Shown here: positions 12,488 to 17,561 of the stretch, piece after piece
How positions within the stretch are numbered: the first letter of the stretch is position 1
How the letters are laid out: every line of letters begins with the position of its first letter
NCBI GenBank assembly: GCA_049511115.1
Contig: JBEKYH010000041.1
Location: 1 to 17,561, forward strand
Origin: JBEKYH01 sp049511115
Lineage (GTDB): Bacteria > Planctomycetota > Phycisphaerae > Tepidisphaerales > Tepidisphaeraceae
DNA: 17,561 bases
Direction of reading: 5' to 3'
Notes under the pieces: model-generated
The model's input: the letters and a program-made list of their open reading frames with translations, nothing else
Told to the model about the DNA's origin: nothing
The model's database searches: none
Made by a program: the position numbers and the translations under genes

Positions 12488-15403
12488 ATGCTCAATATTT
12501 CCTTCCGGTGGGCTTTGTCCCTTTGCCTTCTGCTGGGGCTGGCTCCCGTAGCCTTTGCGGCCCAGACGCAAACGGTTTATCTGTCCGGCCACGGCAAGGA
12601 CGATCCGGTGCAATGGGATTTCATCTGCAATAACGGCCAGAATGCCAACAAATGGTCGACCATCGGCGTGCCGTCCAATTGGGAGCTTCAGGGATTTGGC
12701 GTTTACACTTATGGCCGCGACAACCTGCGGCCGTGGCCGAAGGTGGAGGGACAATACAAACGCACCTTCACCGTGCCGGCGGACTGGTCGAGCCTCAAGG
12801 TCAACCTCGTGTTCGAGGGCGTCATGACGGACGCGCAGGCCAAGGTCAACGGGCAGTCGGCCGGGCCGATGCATCAGGGGGGCTATTACCAGTTCAAATA
12901 CGACATTACCAAGCTCCTCAAATTCGGACAGGACAATCTGCTCGAAGTGACCGTCGATGACGAATCGGCCAATGCATCGGTCAACGGCGCCGAACGCCGC
13001 GGTGACTATTGGAACTACGGCGGCATCTTCCGGCCGGTGTATCTCGCAGCGACGCCGGTGGATTCGATCGAGCGCGTCGCCATCAACGCCAAGGCGGATG
13101 GCTCATTGACGGCGGATGTTGTTGTGGATGCAGCGGCGCAAGATCAGAACGCGGCGGCCGCCTGGTCGTGCGAGGGGCAAATCCTGGACATGGATTCCAA
13201 ACCCGTCGGAGCGGCGTTTTCGCAGAACTTTCCCCTCGCTGACGGCAAGTTGCAACTGACGGCGAAACTGGACAGCCCCCGCCTTTGGACGGCGGAAACG
13301 CCCAATCTTTATCAGGCGGAATTCCGCCTCAAGGACGCGAGCGGCGCGGTTGTTCATTCGACCCGCAAGACGTTTGGATTCCGCACCATCGAAATCCGCA
13401 GCGGCGACGCGCCTGGGGTTTTCGTCAACGGGCAGCGCATCATGCTCAAGGGGAGCGACCGCCATTCGTTCTGGCCGGATTCGGGGCGGTGTTTGTCGGA
13501 TCAGCTCAACCATGACGACGTGGCGCTCATGAAGGAGATGAACATGAACGCCGTGCGCATGAGCCATTATCCGCCGGACCAGAGCTTTCTCGACGAATGC
13601 GATAAACAGGGCCTGTATGTGCTCGATGAGCTGGCCGGCTGGCACGCAAAATACGACGACACAATCGGTCACTCGCTGGTGGAGGCGATGGTCAAGCGCG
13701 ACGTCAACCACCCGTGCATCCTCTTCTGGGACAACGGCAATGAAGGCGGCTGGAACGTGAATCTCGACGACGACTTTGCCAAATGGGACCCGCAGGGGCG
13801 CAAAGTCATTCACCCGCAACAAACCTTCCGCGGCACCGACAACACGCATTATCCGCAGTACGGCGCGGTCGTCACCAAATCCAACGGGACGGTTCCCTTC
13901 TTCCCCACGGAGATGCTGCATGCCAATTACGATGGCGGCGGCGGCGCGGGGCTGGACGATTACTGGAATGTCATGATCAAGGGGCGGGCCAGCTCCGGCG
14001 GATTCATCTGGGCGTTCCTCGATGAAGACGTGGTGCGCACCGACGAGAACCGCATCATCGACTCGCGCGGTAACGAAGCGCCCGACGGCATCCTCGGGCC
14101 GTATCGAGAGAAGGAGGCGTCGTACTATTCCGTCAAGCAGGTCTGGTCGCCCATCGTCATCACCCAACCGGCCGAGGGGAGCGACACGCTCAACCTGGAG
14201 AATCGATTTAACTTCACCGACGCGAATCAGTGCGCGTTTACCTGGGAATGGCGGCTATTCAAAAACCCCGCTGAGGCTGGGGCGGGTTACGACGTCACAC
14301 TCAAGGGGAACGCGGCCGTCGTGGGGTCGATACCGCCGGGCGCAAGTGGGAAGCTGCAACTGCAAATGCCCGATATGAATAAGACGCCTGGGCACGATGC
14401 GCTGGCCGTCACGGCTAAAGACCCGGCCGGGCGCGAAATCTTCACCTGGGTGTGGAGCGATTCGGAGATCAACCGGTATCGAACGATCGTCGATAGCGGG
14501 AATTCCGCGAAGGTTGCGGCCGCCGCTGAAACGGCTGATGCGCTCACCGCCAATGCGGGCGATCTTTCGCTCACGTTCAGCAAGACAACCGGGCTGCTAA
14601 CGGCGGTCACTCGCGGCGGCAAATCGTTCTCGCTCGTTAACGGTCCGCGGCTCGTGGCGACGACGCCGGCGCCAGTTGCACGCGGGCGAGGGCGTGGCGC
14701 GGCAGCGCCGGCGACCCAGCCGGTCGCGCCGCCGGCGCCGCTGGCGGAATCGACGCTCACTTCCCTCACGCAAAAAGCGGATGGGAACGACCTGGTCATT
14801 TCCGCCGCGTTTAGCGGGCCGATGTCGTCGATCACCTATCGCCTCCACCCCAACGGCTGGCTCAGCATCGACTACGCCTTTAACCTCACGGGGCCGCACG
14901 AGTACTTCGGCGTCGGGTTTGATTACCCGCAAGCCAACGTGAAATCGATGCGGTTCCTGGGCAATGGTCCGGCGCCGGTCTACAAGAACCGCCTGACCGG
15001 CGGGACGCTGGACGTGTGGGACCGCACTATTAACGCCACCATCACCGGCTTCCCGACGGCCGATCAGACCAAGCCGTTTGATTACCCCGAATTCAAGGGG
15101 TACTACGCCGGCATCCGCTGGATTCAACTACAAACCAGCGAAGGACCGATCACGGCGCTGGTCAATCAGGAGGATCTATTTGTGCAGGTCCTCAAGCCGC
15201 AGTATCCCGGTGGCAATATCATTCCGGCGGCGCTGATGGTGCCGTTCCCGGCGACGAACTTTTCGTTCCTGCACGCGATCCCGGCGATCGGCACCAAGGC
15301 AAACAGAGCCACCACGACCGGGCCGCAGGGGCAACCCGCGGTGGCGAAGGGGGAGTATACGGGGGCGTTTAGTCTTTATTTTGGGGATGTTCCCAAGCCG
15401 TGA
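12488..15403 (+). CDS. secreted GH2-family beta-galactosidase-like hydrolase
   Basis: A 971-residue retaining glycoside hydrolase of the GH2 clan. The signal peptide (R7, hydrophobic ALSLCLLLGLAPVAFA) is cleaved near A24/A25. Domains in order: sugar-binding jelly roll (about 28-190: VPSNWELQGFG, EGQYKRTFTVP, GDYWNYGGIFRPVYL), immunoglobulin-like domain (191-303, ending KTFGFRTIEI), TIM barrel (about 304-560: LKGSDRHSFWPDSGR, MNMNAVRMSHYPPD, LDELAGW) and C-terminal beta-sandwich domains as in large beta-galactosidases. The acid/base is E419 in DNGNEGGW and the nucleophile is E475 in FPTEMLHA. The GH2 start ATG follows TGGAGTG. A low-complexity Arg/Gly/Ala/Pro insert (about 727-755, RGRGRG then PATQPVAPPAP) interrupts a C-terminal sandwich. 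Likely partner of the GH78 enzyme on pectic galactans; other GH2 specificities (beta-glucuronidase, beta-galacturonidase) cannot be excluded. Confidence 0.88.
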   Translation: MLNISFRWALSLCLLLGLAPVAFAAQTQTVYLSGHGKDDPVQWDFICNNGQNANKWSTIGVPSNWELQGFGVYTYGRDNLRPWPKVEGQYKRTFTVPADWSSLKVNLVFEGVMTDAQAKVNGQSAGPMHQGGYYQFKYDITKLLKFGQDNLLEVTVDDESANASVNGAERRGDYWNYGGIFRPVYLAATPVDSIERVAINAKADGSLTADVVVDAAAQDQNAAAAWSCEGQILDMDSKPVGAAFSQNFPLADGKLQLTAKLDSPRLWTAETPNLYQAEFRLKDASGAVVHSTRKTFGFRTIEIRSGDAPGVFVNGQRIMLKGSDRHSFWPDSGRCLSDQLNHDDVALMKEMNMNAVRMSHYPPDQSFLDECDKQGLYVLDELAGWHAKYDDTIGHSLVEAMVKRDVNHPCILFWDNGNEGGWNVNLDDDFAKWDPQGRKVIHPQQTFRGTDNTHYPQYGAVVTKSNGTVPFFPTEMLHANYDGGGGAGLDDYWNVMIKGRASSGGFIWAFLDEDVVRTDENRIIDSRGNEAPDGILGPYREKEASYYSVKQVWSPIVITQPAEGSDTLNLENRFNFTDANQCAFTWEWRLFKNPAEAGAGYDVTLKGNAAVVGSIPPGASGKLQLQMPDMNKTPGHDALAVTAKDPAGREIFTWVWSDSEINRYRTIVDSGNSAKVAAAAETADALTANAGDLSLTFSKTTGLLTAVTRGGKSFSLVNGPRLVATTPAPVARGRGRGAAAPATQPVAPPAPLAESTLTSLTQKADGNDLVISAAFSGPMSSITYRLHPNGWLSIDYAFNLTGPHEYFGVGFDYPQANVKSMRFLGNGPAPVYKNRLTGGTLDVWDRTINATITGFPTADQTKPFDYPEFKGYYAGIRWIQLQTSEGPITALVNQEDLFVQVLKPQYPGGNIIPAALMVPFPATNFSFLHAIPAIGTKANRATTTGPQGQPAVAKGEYTGAFSLYFGDVPKP

Positions 15404-15730
15404 AGCGGGGGGAGAACAGATGTTACAGATGTTACAGTGGTTTGGGTGCTAAGTATGTAGCTCACTAACATTTTGTCCGCGGTAAGGGATTGACGCTGCA
15501 TTGCTTGTGGAATTGAGCAAGGTTTATATAAAACATATGGAGAAAAACTTGTAACATGGGGCAAAGTGGCCTGGCGGGGGTGAAAAGGGGGTTTGATGAA
15601 TGGGTAATAAACTGCCCGGTTAAGCGGTTCCTACCCCCTCGCCTTGAAAAAATCTTGCGCCACTCGACCGATAACATACAGTTCTGCTCGATCCTACCCA
15701 TTCCAGACGCCATTGGCCGAAAATGAATAA
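15404..15730. other. gene-free region, AT-richer than its neighbours, between the GH2 and restriction genes
   Basis: No convincing gene lies here. It holds a 9-bp tandem repeat (15417-15437), an AT-rich patch with the self-complementary TTTATATAAA (15523-15532), a TTGACG at 15490 and a TTGAAA at 15644 that could be -35 boxes but lack a good -10 at the right distance, and mixed sequence up to the endonuclease start. It marks the boundary between the carbohydrate genes and the restriction-modification pair, and probably carries the promoter of the latter. No terminator or tRNA is visible. Confidence 0.6.
15417..15437. repeat. 9-bp tandem repeat CAGATGTTA x2 plus CAG
   Basis: CAGATGTTA occurs twice in direct succession and a third copy begins (CAG), right after the GH2 stop. 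The core ATGTTACA recurs in inverted form as TGTAACAT at about 15550-15557. It could be a binding site, a short replication-slippage repeat, or part of a dispersed element; nothing in the window decides. Confidence 0.6.
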
Positions 15731-16927
15731 ATGGCAAAATATTTAGATAGCGGCGTGGACGCCGATCGCTGTGCCGGCCGCTGGCTGGATGAGAACCTTG
15801 TACCGGGAATACTCGGGTTGCGAGCCCAGTTCGGCTACTTCCGGTACAATGCGATCGCACCATTTGCCAATACGATCCGAACAGCCTCAGCTGCCGGGCA
15901 TCCGGTTCATTTCGCGCTCGGCTCTAATGCTGGTAGCCTGGCGGCGGTGGATGTTCAGCGTCTGATACGAATCGTATCCGGACGCTGCGCTACGGTGACC
16001 GTGGTTGCATTCGCTGGCGCAGAATTCCACCCAAAAACAATTCATGTCGCGCGGGAGGACGGTTCGACCACGGCCCTAGTTGGTTCGTCTAACCTGACGG
16101 AAAATGGCTTGGGCGTGAATGTCGAGGCGTCAATTGTCCTGGACGATTTACTCCACGACGAGCATTCGCGTATTCAGGAAGTCGCCGAGGCCGCAGAGCG
16201 CTGGAAATCTATAAACATCCCTGGCGTTTATCCAATTGAAACCGACGCGGACATACAGGCTCTGGTCGACTCGCAGATCATAAACGTCCCGCAACCGTCA
16301 AGACCATCGGCCGAAATGGGGCTCGCTCGACGCAGTATAGCACTGGGTCGGCGAAGGCGGTCGTGGACCGCGCGAACGGCGGGCAGGGGGCCCCAGGTTA
16401 GGTTCGATATTCCGCCGTTGATCGAGGTGCCCGCCCCGCTCCCTGTGCTGTTACATAATGAAGCCGATATAGCGGAACTGTCGCAGAGCATTATTTCCCA
16501 TAAATGGTGTAAAGAGCTAAAAAGCTCGGATGCGCAACAGGTCAAACCCGGATCGAATCCCACCGGGAAATTGCGGCTGACGCAGTCTGGGTTTCCAATA
16601 GACCACAAAAAGTGGTTCCGCGAAGAGATGTTCGGTGATGCAGTCTGGCGCACGCTCGAGAAAAATGGAAAGCCATACGAGCAAGCGACAATTCCTTTTA
16701 GCGTACGGGTCCGCGGTGAACCATTCGGGATTATAAATCTTGACATCGACCATGCGCCTCACCGAATTGCGGGGCAAGGCAACGTTCCGACGATTCTGGC
16801 GTGGGGACATACAATTGAGCGCATGCTGATTGCAAGGAACTTCATCGGCGATTGGGTGGCAGTGACCCGCGATGCGACGGGTGCGTTTACGCTGACTATT
16901 CAATCTCGTCGGCCGACGTGGCGATAG
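15731..16927 (+). CDS. PLD-fold restriction endonuclease (BfiI/NgoFVII-like)
   Basis: A 398-residue protein. The N-terminal domain (about 14-160) is a phospholipase-D-fold nuclease: FHPKTIHV (H100, K102), GSSNLTENGL (N121) and NVEAS (E132). The spacing from His to Asn (21) and Asn to Glu (11) is close to that of BfiI (H105, K107, N125, E136), a metal-independent enzyme using one active site at a dimer interface. A basic linker (about 199-220, including RRRR) joins it to a C-terminal domain (about 240-398) with the family-like segment SNPTGKLRLTQSG (275-287) and WFREEMFGDAVW (295-306), probably the B3-like DNA-recognition domain of this group. The ATG has no clear Shine-Dalgarno. Codon use is less GC-biased than upstream genes. 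The 3' end overlaps that of the convergent methyltransferase by 32 bp. The recognition sequence is unknown. Confidence 0.83.
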   Translation: MAKYLDSGVDADRCAGRWLDENLVPGILGLRAQFGYFRYNAIAPFANTIRTASAAGHPVHFALGSNAGSLAAVDVQRLIRIVSGRCATVTVVAFAGAEFHPKTIHVAREDGSTTALVGSSNLTENGLGVNVEASIVLDDLLHDEHSRIQEVAEAAERWKSINIPGVYPIETDADIQALVDSQIINVPQPSRPSAEMGLARRSIALGRRRRSWTARTAGRGPQVRFDIPPLIEVPAPLPVLLHNEADIAELSQSIISHKWCKELKSSDAQQVKPGSNPTGKLRLTQSGFPIDHKKWFREEMFGDAVWRTLEKNGKPYEQATIPFSVRVRGEPFGIINLDIDHAPHRIAGQGNVPTILAWGHTIERMLIARNFIGDWVAVTRDATGAFTLTIQSRRPTWR

Positions 16928-17561
16928 CGACTTTTGACCCGAATCGCCGGTCACGAAGCCGGTTTCGCGCTGCTGAAAGGTTGTGCAACAATTCGCCCAG
17001 ACCCTTGATGCGTTTAGCCAAGATCAAATCCGTGGCATCGATCAACATATCCGTCGCGTCCCTTTGGCCGCCGGTATGCCGGCTTAAGCCGTCCAGGGTC
17101 CAAATCGACTTTCCCATATCAACAATCGGGACACTAAGCCGCGCTATTTCAGAAGGGACTAGCTCCAGCACCCCGCCGCCGTAAGTCCTCCCTTCAATCT
17201 CGGCAGCCAGCATAGTAACTGAGTTATGAAAGCCCGCTACAACATCGGGTTCGCGTCCGCGGTATTCGGTGGTCATCGCTCCCCTGTAAATCGTGTCCGT
17301 AGTAAAAACACCTGCGCTGTTCAAGATTAAGCGGTGGTGCTGATGAGACCGCTTGGCCATCATCAATGACCCACACCGAATGTGCGGCACGCGATACCAC
17401 GGCTCGCGGATACGACATTTATAGCGGGAAGGTAGTGCTTGGTCTTCGCCCGCGTGAATATATCGGCGGGCCGGCGCATAAAGCATCGGGTCTCGCCTCT
17501 CATCCGAAAAGTCCAAAAGCCAGCATCGCTTTCCCTCTTCTCGCAATGCGTCGTGGTCCTT
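16896..17561 (-). CDS. DNA N6-adenine-type methyltransferase, C-terminal part (runs off window)
   Basis: The last 221 residues of a modification methyltransferase; the frame stays open to the end of the window (the first visible residues are KDHDALREEG), so a TTG at 17546 should not be taken as the start. Residues here match the C-terminal target-recognition side of class I adenine methyltransferases of R-M systems: YKCRIREPWYRVP (47-59), LILNSAG (78-84), the aromatic/glycine FHNSVTML, and GRTYGGGVLELVPSEIARLSVP (124-145, partial), a very typical ending of this family. The catalytic N/DPPY and SAM motifs lie outside the window. The partner is the convergent PLD-fold endonuclease; the final 32 bp overlap its 3' end. 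No controller protein gene is visible. Confidence 0.83.
   Translation of the reverse strand, partial: KDHDALREEGKRCWLLDFSDERRDPMLYAPARRYIHAGEDQALPSRYKCRIREPWYRVPHIRCGSLMMAKRSHQHHRLILNSAGVFTTDTIYRGAMTTEYRGREPDVVAGFHNSVTMLAAEIEGRTYGGGVLELVPSEIARLSVPIVDMGKSIWTLDGLSRHTGGQRDATDMLIDATDLILAKRIKGLGELLHNLSAARNRLRDRRFGSKVAIATSADEIE

Noticed and set aside
15465..15863. 132-residue minus-strand frame before the endonuclease
   Set aside because: Overlaps the endonuclease N-terminus by 133 bp, has an unbalanced composition, and no motif or SD.
1..17561. CRISPR arrays, tRNA/rRNA genes, insertion sequences, prophage genes
   Set aside because: I looked for repeated spacers, cloverleaf-like sequences, transposase motifs and terminal repeats, and saw none that could be supported.

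Overview
The window is a stretch of a high-GC bacterial chromosome, most likely from the phylum Planctomycetota (possibly the Phycisphaerae lineage). This is an inference, not a proof. It rests on the mixture of secreted plant-polysaccharide enzymes with signal peptides, the many starts without a good Shine-Dalgarno or with GTG/TTG, the Ala/Pro/Thr/Gln-rich low-complexity insert in a secreted enzyme, and an rsmH that sits alone instead of in a division/cell-wall cluster. No rRNA, tRNA, CRISPR array or insertion sequence was seen. The first gene (3' end only) and the last gene (C-terminal part only) run off the window.

Layout. 1-168: tail of an unrecognised gene. 178-609 (-): SnoaL-like protein, divergent from 787-1677 (+), a secreted CE12/SGNH rhamnogalacturonan-acetylesterase-like protein. 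1755-2511 (-): higB-higA type II toxin-antitoxin pair, with a perfect palindrome overlapping a near-consensus promoter directly at the toxin start. 2562-3479 (-): rsmH, the 16S rRNA m4C1402 methyltransferase. 3538-6556 (+): a probable three-gene operon of a metallo-beta-lactamase-fold lipoprotein, a UbiA-family prenyltransferase and galE. 6581-8740 (-): a class I SAM methyltransferase, a 69-residue protein and a two-TM protein, the last two joined by an ATGA overlap. 8904-9797 (+): purU. 9872-15403 (+): a GH78-type alpha-L-rhamnosidase and a GH2-type beta-galactosidase, both secreted, with a tiny ORF between them. 15404-15730: a gene-free stretch that is AT-richer than its neighbours. 15731-17561: a restriction-modification pair, a PLD-fold (BfiI/NgoFVII-like) endonuclease facing an N6-adenine-type methyltransferase, with their 3' ends overlapping by 32 bp.

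How the parts work together. The CE12, GH78 and GH2 proteins fit a common theme of removing acetyl, rhamnose and galactose groups from pectin (rhamnogalacturonan I and its side chains), and galE could channel galactose, although the three enzymes are split over two places and no SusC/SusD pair or regulator is visible. HigBA and the R-M pair are two independent self-maintaining stability or defence modules. The rest (rsmH, purU, galE, UbiA) looks like housekeeping. Hand-sampled base counts suggest that the housekeeping block is C-rich on the + strand whatever the gene direction, whereas the CE12, GH2 and restriction genes lean G-rich. This suggests a mosaic of older chromosome and later insertions.
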